From an uncultured Eubacteriales bacterium (GTDB lineage: Bacteria; Bacillota; Clostridia; Oscillospirales; CAG-272): 5,837 bases of DNA. The notes below the pieces were generated by a model. It saw only the letters and a program-made list of their open reading frames with translations. It had not been told where the DNA came from and did not search any database. Within the stretch, counting starts at the first letter, position 1, and each line of letters starts with the position of its first letter. The translations under genes and the position numbers were made by a program. Below, one piece after another: positions 1-5,780 of the stretch. The stretch is from NCBI GenBank assembly GCA_902462015.1, contig CABPZV010000136.1, forward strand, positions 1-5,837. Reading direction: 5' to 3'.

Positions 1-60
1 ATTCGAACCTCTGACCAATCGGTTCGTAGCCGAGTACTCTATCCGCTGAGCTACGGGCGC
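1..60 (-). tRNA. trnR: tRNA-Arg (anticodon ACG), 3' end cut off by window edge
   Basis: Read on the minus strand, the gene begins at 60 with the 5' acceptor strand GCGCCCG, then TA, a D-arm with stem GCTC/GAGT, an anticodon loop CTACGAA (anticodon ACG at plus positions 25-27, read as cgt) and the start of the T-arm, AGAGG followed by TTCGAAT. The body closely follows bacterial tRNA-Arg(ACG) as I remember the E. coli sequence (shared GAGTACTCGGCTACGAACCG stretch). About 16 nt (3' T-arm, 3' acceptor strand), plus any encoded CCA, lie outside the window. The outermost anticodon-stem pair (27-43) reads C and U, a mismatch. It decodes CGN arginine codons after inosine modification of A34 (family knowledge). 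Confidence 0.96.
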
Positions 61-80
61 ATGCTTTTGATTACCTTAAT

Positions 81-109
81 ATAATATCATAACTTGCTCA
101 TTTTGTCAA
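81..109 (-). promoter_or_regulatory. sigma-A promoter of the tRNA-Arg gene
   Basis: On the minus strand, TTGACA (104-109) is separated by exactly 17 nt from TATTAT (81-86). Transcription would start near 74, about 14 nt before the mature 5' end of the tRNA. An A/T tract (121-127) lies upstream of the -35 box. The 12-mer CTATTGACAAAA around the -35 box is identical to the one at the operon promoter near 5740. Confidence 0.85.
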
Positions 110-210
110 TAGATTTCTGCAAAAAAATACTGTTTATGAAGATTTTATTATTACACCTCATGCACAGTATCCGCTATTACTTATTTTATTACAAAATTCA
201 GACATTGTCT

Positions 211-310
211 TTTTCAATAAGGAGCTTTAGCCCCGTCATTAGGCGTTTCAGTGGTTGATTGTACCGCCACTGAAAAAGTATGTGGAATCCGCCGCCTACA
301 GGCGGCAGGG
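211..310. repeat. hairpin-rich intergenic repeat element (copy A)
   Basis: Noncoding element between the tRNA promoter and the DUF1294 gene. It begins with a 35-nt module (211-245: ttttcaataagg, then a small GGAGCT/AGCCCC inverted repeat, then cgtcattaggcg) that recurs in related form at 5781-5837. Next come an exact 9-bp inverted repeat, TTTCAGTGG (246-254) with CCACTGAAA (267-275), and a perfect 6-bp hairpin GCCGCC-TACA-GGCGGC (291-306). Three consecutive hairpins without a clear U-tract do not make a standard terminator, although the element lies just downstream of the DUF1294 stop and may end that transcript. No ORF is seen. It is probably a dispersed repeat of the host genome; the family name is unknown to me. 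Confidence 0.6.
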
Positions 311-326
311 GACATCTTGCTTTTAG

Positions 327-656
327 TTATAGCTGCTGCGTGCCCTTAATTGCAAAGAATATTATACATGCGAAAAACAAAACCTGAAGAGCCATAAAGA
401 TAGGAACTAAAATCCTAAATTTCGGTTTTCTGGTTTTATGATGAAATACTCTCATCCCTATAAAAGCGCCGACTCCTCCAAAACAGGCGGCAAGGGCAAT
501 AAGCAGCCTTTCACTAACCCGGCGCTTCCCTGCCTGCGCATTTCTCTTATCCGCGCCGTAAACAGCTAAGGTTATAAGGCTCATAAACACACAGACAATT
601 ACAAAATAGTCGGAATATTGTGCTATAAAACTAAAAAATTCTATAATAATATTCAT
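327..656 (-). CDS. DUF1294 family small membrane protein
   Basis: Protein of 109 aa with three predicted hydrophobic segments, at about residues 17-34, 51-69 and 82-103, so an integral membrane protein of unknown function. It carries the DUF1294 signature: Asp-Lys (36-37) after the first helix, Arg-Arg-Val-Ser-Glu (45-49), a Gly-rich second helix (GG at 60-61), and His-Lys-Thr (73-75) followed by a basic stretch and Phe80. The start at 656 is chosen because AAAAGG (666-671) lies 9 nt upstream. An in-frame ATG at 680 would add eight residues (117 aa) but has no ribosome binding site. The gene stands alone: about 250 nt of AT-rich spacer separate it from the operon, and no convincing promoter was found there. 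The family has no established biochemical role, so function is left open. Confidence 0.9.
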   Translation of the reverse strand: MNIIIEFFSFIAQYSDYFVIVCVFMSLITLAVYGADKRNAQAGKRRVSERLLIALAACFGGVGAFIGMRVFHHKTRKPKFRILVPIFMALQVLFFACIIFFAIKGTQQL

Positions 657-906
657 AAAGTTCAGCCTTTTAAGGAACATACAATACCATTTAGAACAAA
701 TTAAAATTTCAGCCGAAACAAACTTAGAGGCAAAATTTCCATTAAAAAATTCTTAAAGAGAAAAATTATTTACTAAAATTTTGATATCAAAAATTCAATA
801 ATCACAGAGCCGCAGTAAACAAGCGCCACGGTAAACGTATGCTGAGAAAAAAGGATAATTCAAATTTTGATCTCAGCGTTCCGGCCGCGGCGCTTTTATT
901 CATGGT
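657..906. other. AT-rich intergenic spacer with no gene
   Basis: The stretch between the start of the DUF1294 gene and the stop of the PHP gene holds no supportable ORF. It is very AT-rich apart from a GC-rich patch at 881-893. It contains the palindrome TTGATATCAA (781-790) and the nested inverted repeat listed separately. Any promoter for the DUF1294 gene should lie in 680-800, but no hexamer pair with good spacing stood out. Confidence 0.6.
821..895. other. nested inverted repeat downstream of the operon; possible weak terminator
   Basis: AAGCGCC (821-827) is exactly complementary to GGCGCTT (889-895). Inside this pair, GCTGAGA (841-847) is complementary to TCTCAGC (871-877). Together they can form a long two-tier stem at the 3' end of the minus-strand operon transcript, whose last stop codon is at 907-909. 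On the minus strand the outer arm runs into TTGTTT, a poor U-tract; on the plus strand it runs into TTTTATT. A role in ending or protecting the operon mRNA is inference only. Confidence 0.35.
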
Positions 907-2094
907 CTATTCAAAGATAAACGAATATTTTTCTTTAGCAGCATCAAGATTTTCAGATGCCGCCTGTTCATATCCTATAAGTGTATATGTATTGTCAATA
1001 AGATGCTTAAAATGCTCATCGTCAAGCGCCTTACAGATAAATGACTGACGAGGAGAATTGATATCTTCCCCTGATATCTGGAAAAACTTGTTATCCTCAC
1101 AAATTTTCATTATACGCTGAAGCTGAGCAAGAGTATTTCTTGTCGGCATATAGGTAATCGCATCAAAACCGAGCTCAAGAAGTACGCCTACCAGCTCGTC
1201 AAGATAATCGTCCTCAAATTTAGCCGCTTTTTTATCCCCGGTAACCGAGTTTCCGACATCGCCGAGATACGCATAAGCCGCTATTCCACCGTTGTCATGA
1301 ACCATTTTGATAAAATCCGGAGCCTTAGGGCATTCATCGGTTGCTGGAATATAAAACTTCTCGACAAGATCGCTTTTGAGAACTCCGAGAATATCGTACT
1401 CATAAAATTCCGGCGTCTTATCACCATCGGCTATAAATTCGCGGAGCTTAGGAGAAATGCTTATCTTCATTTCGTTTTCAAGGAATGACAGTACCTCCGC
1501 AGGAGTTTTATATCTTGCAGTTATCTTTTTCGCAAGTGCAAACAGTATATGACGCTCGGTCACCGAACCGCCTTCCGCATAATTTGAAATCGGAAGTACA
1601 TCTGCGTCAAAATCAAGTGTAAAACCGTAAGGCTTTACAATCCCGGTTATATTTTCGCACATCTTCCTGTTTCTGATATTGCGTTTTTCGCGGTACGGCG
1701 CGAGAAACCTGTCGACCGAGTCAATATTCTGATGAGGAATTCCGTGCATAGCAACATAAGCAACGGATTTCTGATCCGGATTGTTTATTCTTCTGCCATT
1801 AACCGAAGTCATCGACATATCGATTCGGCATTCTATACCGCAGGTTACCGGCATTCCGATAATCCCTCCGGCCTCTATAAATTCCTTTGCTCCTCCTGCG
1901 GAATCATGATCCATAATGCCGGCCGTTTTAAGACCGTTTTTCCACGCCATATATACCGCCTTAGCCGGGTTATACGGCGAAAACGAATATGTCGTGTGAA
2001 TATGATTATTAACATAATATGTGTCCGGCGGCGCGGGAACTTCTCCCTTATCAACGCTCTCCTTTATCCTGCGAAGCTCGTCAAGTGTCATCAT
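907..2094 (-). CDS. PHP domain protein with a variant metal site, sugar operon-associated
   Basis: Protein of 395 aa. The N-terminal part shows PHP (polymerase and histidinol phosphatase) motifs: His31-x-His33 followed by TTYS, Asp62-His63-Asp64, Gly86-Ile87-Glu88, and His117. A long insert (about 120-255) precedes the later motifs. There the usual Ala-His-Pro is Ala275-Tyr276-Leu277, and the usual Gly-Ser-Asp-x-His is Gly342-Glu343-Asp344-Ile345-Asn346, so two of the expected metal-binding histidines look replaced (by-eye alignment). PHP proteins are metal-dependent phosphoesterases or hydrolases. Third gene of the operon, 30 nt after the aldolase/dehydrogenase stop, it probably acts on a sugar phosphate or related ester in the cytoplasm (inference); no signal peptide is seen. 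The start at 2094 is the first of two adjacent ATGs; AAAGGA (2108-2113) is 13 nt upstream, slightly far. Confidence 0.88.
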   Translation of the reverse strand: MMTLDELRRIKESVDKGEVPAPPDTYYVNNHIHTTYSFSPYNPAKAVYMAWKNGLKTAGIMDHDSAGGAKEFIEAGGIIGMPVTCGIECRIDMSMTSVNGRRINNPDQKSVAYVAMHGIPHQNIDSVDRFLAPYREKRNIRNRKMCENITGIVKPYGFTLDFDADVLPISNYAEGGSVTERHILFALAKKITARYKTPAEVLSFLENEMKISISPKLREFIADGDKTPEFYEYDILGVLKSDLVEKFYIPATDECPKAPDFIKMVHDNGGIAAYAYLGDVGNSVTGDKKAAKFEDDYLDELVGVLLELGFDAITYMPTRNTLAQLQRIMKICEDNKFFQISGEDINSPRQSFICKALDDEHFKHLIDNTYTLIGYEQAASENLDAAKEKYSFIFE

Positions 2095-2124
2095 TTTTTA
2101 TTTCAAATCCTTTCCTGCCGCTTT

Positions 2125-4068
2125 TTATTTAAGCATAGACTGCCCTCCGGTTACAGGCACAGCCTGACCGGTCTCGTATTCCTGCTCAATTATATAGAAG
2201 ATTGCACGTGCAACATCAAGTGTCTCGCATCCGCGGTTAAGCGGGACCTTACTCTCATAAAAACGGCGGACATCCTCAACCGTTTTGGCTCCGGGAACCT
2301 TGCCGGCATTAAGGTACTGAACAAACAATCCCTTTTCGGGATCGCTCCACAGCGGACCGTTTAGGAAGTTGCCCGGGCAGACCGCGTTTACCTTGATGTT
2401 ATACGGAACAAGCTCCAACGCAAAGGACTGTGTAAGACCGATGCCGCCGAATTTGCTTCCGGCATAAGCGAAGTTCTTGTTTGAACCTGCAAGTCCCGAC
2501 TTTGAGTTGATTTCGATAATATCCATCATATAGGAAGGTGCAATTCTGTGCTGAATCTTCATGACAGCAGAAGCATATTTCGTGCAGAGAAAATAACCGG
2601 TGTAATTTACCGCAGTTACAAACTCAAGATTCTTCTTCGTCATTTCTTCAAGGCTTCCTGCCTTAACTACGCCCGCATTGTTGACAAATACGTCCAATCC
2701 GCCAAAAGCAAGAACCGTTCGGTCAATCATGTTTTTAACCGAATCCTCGTCTGTGACATTGGCTGCAACAGAATAACCGTGTATGCCATACTCCTGCGCA
2801 GCCTTTTCAGCTCCCTCTGCATTCATATCGGCAATCACAACATTCGCACCCTCGCCGGCCATAGCGTCTGCAATTCCCTTTCCGAAGCCCTGAGCGCCCC
2901 CTGTGACGATCACAATCTTCCCATCAAGACGCTTTCCCACGCCTGCTGCGAGACTTACCTTGCTGCGGTAGCTTTCAACCTCCCAATTCACAATAAAATC
3001 AATCAAATCCGAGGTCATCGGCTTTACTCCGCCAAAGGCTTTCGCAAAATACACGATTTTAACAGCGTCCGCAAATACTTCTCTTGCTGTCTCCGCTTCC
3101 TTAGCATTTTTTCCGCAGGCAAAGATTCCAAGTCCTGTTACAATAACAATGCGCGGTTTATATCCGTTTTTCTCTGTAAATGCTTCAAATTCAGCGCGAA
3201 TTCCGTCCTCATCTATATCGGTCGGAAGTACAAGCTGTGCAGCTTTAGTATATACAATGTGGTCAGGTGTCAGCGATTTTACAGACGGATCATAGCCGAG
3301 AATCGCACGACTGCACTCAAATTTTACAACAGCCTCGGAAGTACCGCCTGAATAAAGCATTCTAAGCACCGGAGCTATCGAGACCGCACGGTCTGTATCA
3401 AAGTCGTCAGAAGGCTCAAAATCCGGGAACGGCATACCTCCGTTTATCTCCTTATGTATACGCGAAAGTATACTGCTTGCAAGATCTCCTACAGCCACGG
3501 TATCGTCTCCTGCAACAAAAATACCGTGATTTTCAAGAAAAAGAATCTGAGGAAATTTCCCTCCGTTTGTCTTCATTTTTTCCGAAATTGCTTCGCGGCA
3601 GTTCAGCGCAAGAATATACCCCGGTTTGCAGGCCGGAACCCAAACCGCCTCCGGAAACATCGAGAGAGCTTTTTCCCTGCCGTTCACTGAGCATGTAAGA
3701 GCATTTACAAGCGCAGGATGAACATGGAGAACATATCTCTGCTCAAAAAGCTCATGCAGAAGTGTTTCTACGCTCGGACGGCGCGTCTCACCTTTTACTC
3801 TTGCGTCCATCATATCCTCAAGAACAGCGTCCTCACGTTCTTTTTCTCCTGAAGGATAATTCTTATCCCACATTGCTTCGAGAGCTCGGCGATCCATCCT
3901 TACAAATTCATCCGGTGTTATTGTAGCAAGCGCAGTTCCTGAGCCTTTTACAAAAAGGCAGTCGTCGCTTTTGAACGATGTGTTTCCGCCTCCGGCGAGT
4001 ACGTAATCGGCGTCAGAACCGAATTTGTTGCTCATTTCGGCAAGCGCAGTGAGTTCATTTTCAAACAT
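2125..4068 (-). CDS. bifunctional class II aldolase / SrlD-like short-chain dehydrogenase
   Basis: Fusion protein of 647 aa. Residues 1-220 form a class II (AraD/FucA-type) aldolase domain: GGGNTS (26-31), SGT (43-45), likely catalytic Glu101, and zinc ligands His115, His117 and His181. Residues about 225-370 resemble the second part of the bifunctional RhaE-type aldolases. Residues 380-645 are an NAD(H)-type SDR: TGGAQGFG (389-396), Asp414 after the second strand (favours NAD over NADP), NNAG (463-466), Ser522, and Tyr535-x3-Lys539. INSKSG (520-525) and KVPLNRGC (607-614) strongly recall sorbitol-6-phosphate 2-dehydrogenase SrlD. Family knowledge predicts ketose-1-phosphate cleavage to DHAP plus an aldehyde, and polyol-phosphate or aldehyde oxidation; the exact substrate is unknown. 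Start: ATG 4080 (651 aa) abuts AAGGA (4081-4085) with no spacing, so the in-frame ATG at 4068 (12-nt spacing) is preferred, without certainty. Middle gene of the operon. Confidence 0.93.
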   Translation of the reverse strand: MFENELTALAEMSNKFGSDADYVLAGGGNTSFKSDDCLFVKGSGTALATITPDEFVRMDRRALEAMWDKNYPSGEKEREDAVLEDMMDARVKGETRRPSVETLLHELFEQRYVLHVHPALVNALTCSVNGREKALSMFPEAVWVPACKPGYILALNCREAISEKMKTNGGKFPQILFLENHGIFVAGDDTVAVGDLASSILSRIHKEINGGMPFPDFEPSDDFDTDRAVSIAPVLRMLYSGGTSEAVVKFECSRAILGYDPSVKSLTPDHIVYTKAAQLVLPTDIDEDGIRAEFEAFTEKNGYKPRIVIVTGLGIFACGKNAKEAETAREVFADAVKIVYFAKAFGGVKPMTSDLIDFIVNWEVESYRSKVSLAAGVGKRLDGKIVIVTGGAQGFGKGIADAMAGEGANVVIADMNAEGAEKAAQEYGIHGYSVAANVTDEDSVKNMIDRTVLAFGGLDVFVNNAGVVKAGSLEEMTKKNLEFVTAVNYTGYFLCTKYASAVMKIQHRIAPSYMMDIIEINSKSGLAGSNKNFAYAGSKFGGIGLTQSFALELVPYNIKVNAVCPGNFLNGPLWSDPEKGLFVQYLNAGKVPGAKTVEDVRRFYESKVPLNRGCETLDVARAIFYIIEQEYETGQAVPVTGGQSMLK

Positions 4069-4114
4069 TTCGATAACCATTCCTTACTATTAATCTTTTT
4101 TCCGTATAATCTGC

Positions 4115-4146
4115 TGCAGAACCGGCGGTAATTCGCCGGTTCTGCA
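4115..4146 (-). promoter_or_regulatory. perfect 13-bp intercistronic hairpin
   Basis: In the gap between the dehydrogenase stop (4160) and the aldolase start, bases 4115-4127 (TGCAGAACCGGCG) pair without mismatch with 4134-4146, leaving a 6-nt loop. In the minus-strand transcript the stem is followed by GCAGATTATACGG, not a run of U, so it does not look like an intrinsic terminator of the operon. A stem of this strength between cistrons commonly blocks 3' exonucleases or marks a processing site, setting different levels for upstream and downstream genes (inference). Confidence 0.75.
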
Positions 4147-4159
4147 TACTTTTCAATAA

Positions 4160-5422
4160 TCAGATATCCTTTGCGTTCTCAAGTACGTATTTTTCCGCAT
4201 CAAGACACCAGAGATTATTATTTCTCTTACAGATTTCCGCGAGATCTGCATAAAACGGCTCGGTTTTGCCGCGCTCTTCAAAATCGGCGATCGCAACGAG
4301 GGGCATATCCTTGTTTGTATATATAAGCTTCTTGCCTCCCTTAATTTCCGGGAGATTAATTACGGTATCGATAACGGTATTAAGACCTCCGACATGCGTA
4401 ATCATAGCGGCAGGGTTAATCAGGCCTTTCTCCATCATTCCGATAGCTTCGATCATGTCGTCGGTATTTCCGCCTGAAGTTCCCACAATATGAGTCGAAC
4501 CGTAATGCACGTTATAAAAATTGAACTCTGCAGAAAAAGCGGCGTTTGTAGGTCCGGCAAAGAAATTAAGGCAGCCGTCACGGGCAAGGAGCTTATCTCC
4601 CATTTCAACAACCGATTTTACCGGAGCATATACAAATACATCGTCATAACCCTTTCCGCCTGTCAGTTCCATCATATATGATACCGCATCATCAAGCTTA
4701 CCTGTATTAAGATATATGAGCTTAACACCCTGAGCCTCAGCCTTTTTAACGGACAGAATTTCCTCAGCGCGGGCAAGGCGTGCGTCGTCAAGATCCGTTA
4801 CAACTACAAGAGACGGCTTTCTGTCGCATCCGATTGCATAATCGATTGCGCCGAGACCCATAGGACCTGCACCTGCAAGAATCGCAAGACAGCCGCCTTC
4901 CCTGATTCCCATGTCATGAACATATTTGCCTGCAGTTGTATGATAATTGGCATGGAATGCTCCGACAATGCAGGATACCGGCTCGGCAAGCGAACCGTAA
5001 AAGAATGCTTCTCCATTGTAGCGAAGCAAACAGCCCGTTTCCATTACCTCGTTAGGTATAATTACATATGTCGAGTCTCCTCCTACATATTTGTACGAAT
5101 ATCCGGGAGCGTCGAGACTGCCTTTATAGTTCATTGCAGGCTGAATTGAAAAACGGTCTCCGGGCTTAAACTGATCCGCCCATTTTGAACCTACCTTTAC
5201 GATCTCACCGCAGAATTCATGACCTATAATTGTCGGATTCTCAGCCACGTCGTTCGGAACTCTCTTGTGATCCGGTCCCTGAAGCGCCGCCTTATGAGAA
5301 GACATACATACGCTGTCTGAGATTACATGTGCTAAAATTTCATCCTCGCCCATTTCGGGAAGTTCAAACTCCTCAAGGCGAAGATCATTCTTGCCGTAAA
5401 TTCTTACTGCTTTAGTTTTCAT
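4160..5422 (-). CDS. SorE/YggP-type zinc-dependent sugar-phosphate dehydrogenase
   Basis: Protein of 420 aa, medium-chain dehydrogenase family. The N-terminal GroES-like domain carries catalytic zinc ligands Cys39, His68 (GHE, 67-69) and probably Glu147. The Rossmann domain has GAGPMG (184-189), with Asp210 at the end of the second strand (suggests NAD). The four-Cys structural zinc lobe typical of many alcohol dehydrogenases is absent. YGKNDLRLEEFELP near the N terminus, NFFAGPT, NFYNVHY, GTSGGNTDDM and ITHVGGL closely resemble L-sorbose-1-phosphate reductase SorE and E. coli YggP as remembered. SorE converts L-sorbose-1-phosphate to D-glucitol-6-phosphate; here the substrate is inferred by family only. 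Start: ATG 5422 has AAGGAG (5432-5437) 9 nt upstream. An in-frame TTG at 5428 is only 3 nt from it and is rejected. First gene of the operon, upstream of the aldolase/SDR fusion, whose SDR domain could supply the next redox step. Confidence 0.92.
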   Translation of the reverse strand: MKTKAVRIYGKNDLRLEEFELPEMGEDEILAHVISDSVCMSSHKAALQGPDHKRVPNDVAENPTIIGHEFCGEIVKVGSKWADQFKPGDRFSIQPAMNYKGSLDAPGYSYKYVGGDSTYVIIPNEVMETGCLLRYNGEAFFYGSLAEPVSCIVGAFHANYHTTAGKYVHDMGIREGGCLAILAGAGPMGLGAIDYAIGCDRKPSLVVVTDLDDARLARAEEILSVKKAEAQGVKLIYLNTGKLDDAVSYMMELTGGKGYDDVFVYAPVKSVVEMGDKLLARDGCLNFFAGPTNAAFSAEFNFYNVHYGSTHIVGTSGGNTDDMIEAIGMMEKGLINPAAMITHVGGLNTVIDTVINLPEIKGGKKLIYTNKDMPLVAIADFEERGKTEPFYADLAEICKRNNNLWCLDAEKYVLENAKDI

Positions 5423-5431
5423 TTTCAACCG

Positions 5432-5437
5432 CTCCTT
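5432..5437 (-). promoter_or_regulatory. ribosome binding site of the SorE-type gene
   Basis: AAGGAG on the minus strand, 9 nt before ATG 5422. Its position decides against the in-frame TTG at 5428, which would leave only 3 nt. Confidence 0.8.
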
Positions 5438-5475
5438 TTTATTCTGTCCCTCTATGCAACTTCATCAGCTTAAAT

Positions 5476-5518
5476 ATACAAGTCTGAAAGAAAAATCCTT
5501 CAGACTGGAATCTTGTAT
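5476..5518 (-). promoter_or_regulatory. bulged leader hairpin upstream of the SorE-type gene
   Basis: AGTCTGAA (5481-5488) pairs exactly with TTCAGACT (5499-5506) around a 10-nt loop. Outside it, ATACA (5476-5480) pairs with TGTAT (5514-5518) across a 7-nt one-sided bulge (5507-5513), giving 13 pairs in all. An alternative ATACAAG/CTTGTAT pairing (5476-5482 with 5512-5518) competes with the base of the inner stem. The structure lies about 40 nt upstream of the ribosome binding site and has no following U-tract, so it is either an RNA regulatory element or a DNA operator (inference). Confidence 0.55.
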
Positions 5519-5715
5519 TCCCAATCTGTCCTGCCGCCGAAAAACAACCGGCATCGGACATGGCTTTGAGTAAATACAAAATACAGCTTCAAACAGCATG
5601 ATATACTTGCATTACCGGGAAAAATATGTTATACTGATTTGAGATTAACAGAGTATAATTATATAGTAAATATCAAAAAGTATAATATAAGCCTTTTATG
5701 GCTATTATTGTTTTT

Positions 5716-5744
5716 ATTATATCATCATCGCTTTCTTTTGTCAA
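5716..5744 (-). promoter_or_regulatory. consensus sigma-A promoter of the operon
   Basis: On the minus strand, TTGACA (5739-5744), exactly 17 nt, TATAAT (5716-5721): both hexamers match consensus perfectly. The start is predicted near 5709. The spacer contains AGAAAGCGATGATG (5723-5736), which shares the GAAAGCG core of catabolite-responsive elements but misses three fixed positions of the consensus. No other promoter of comparable quality was seen before the first gene. Confidence 0.85.
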
Positions 5745-5780
5745 TAGTATTACCTCCGCAGGAACGGAAGCTCTGAATTC

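Larger units (their letters stand above)
5423..5709 (-). promoter_or_regulatory. long 5' leader of the sugar-phosphate operon
   Basis: About 290 nt of untranslated RNA are expected between the predicted start near 5709 and ATG 5422. The promoter-proximal half (5600-5709) is very AT-rich and opens with a small GCC-ATAAAA-GGC hairpin (5692-5703). The distal half has the bulged hairpin at 5476-5518, before the ribosome binding site. No T-box motif or riboswitch class I know is recognisable. A 40-codon reading frame (5439-5561) has no ribosome binding site and is not called a gene. Confidence 0.5.

Noticed and set aside
211..310. CRISPR array or integron attC site
   Set aside because: Only single inverted repeats, no regularly spaced direct repeats with unique spacers, and no Cas or integrase gene nearby.
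802..903. 33-codon minus-strand frame just after the PHP stop
   Set aside because: No ribosome binding site and no recognisable protein; it overlaps the nested inverted repeat.
1732..2364. 210-codon plus-strand reading frame spanning the PHP/aldolase junction
   Set aside because: Lies opposite two real genes, has no domain, and its composition is typical of antisense translation.
2548..3351. 267-codon plus-strand reading frame opposite the aldolase/SDR gene
   Set aside because: Antisense to a gene with clear catalytic motifs; the translation is rich in Arg, Cys, Ser and His with no recognisable domain. It is a shadow of the real gene.
4115..4146. Intercistronic hairpin as an intrinsic terminator
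   Set aside because: No U-tract follows the stem on the coding strand, and the downstream gene has no promoter of its own that I can see.
5439..5561. 40-codon minus-strand frame in the operon leader, possible leader peptide
   Set aside because: No ribosome binding site before the ATG, no run of regulatory codons, and it overlaps the hairpin.
5423..5709. T-box or other known riboswitch in the leader
   Set aside because: No T-box core or other riboswitch signature could be picked out by eye.
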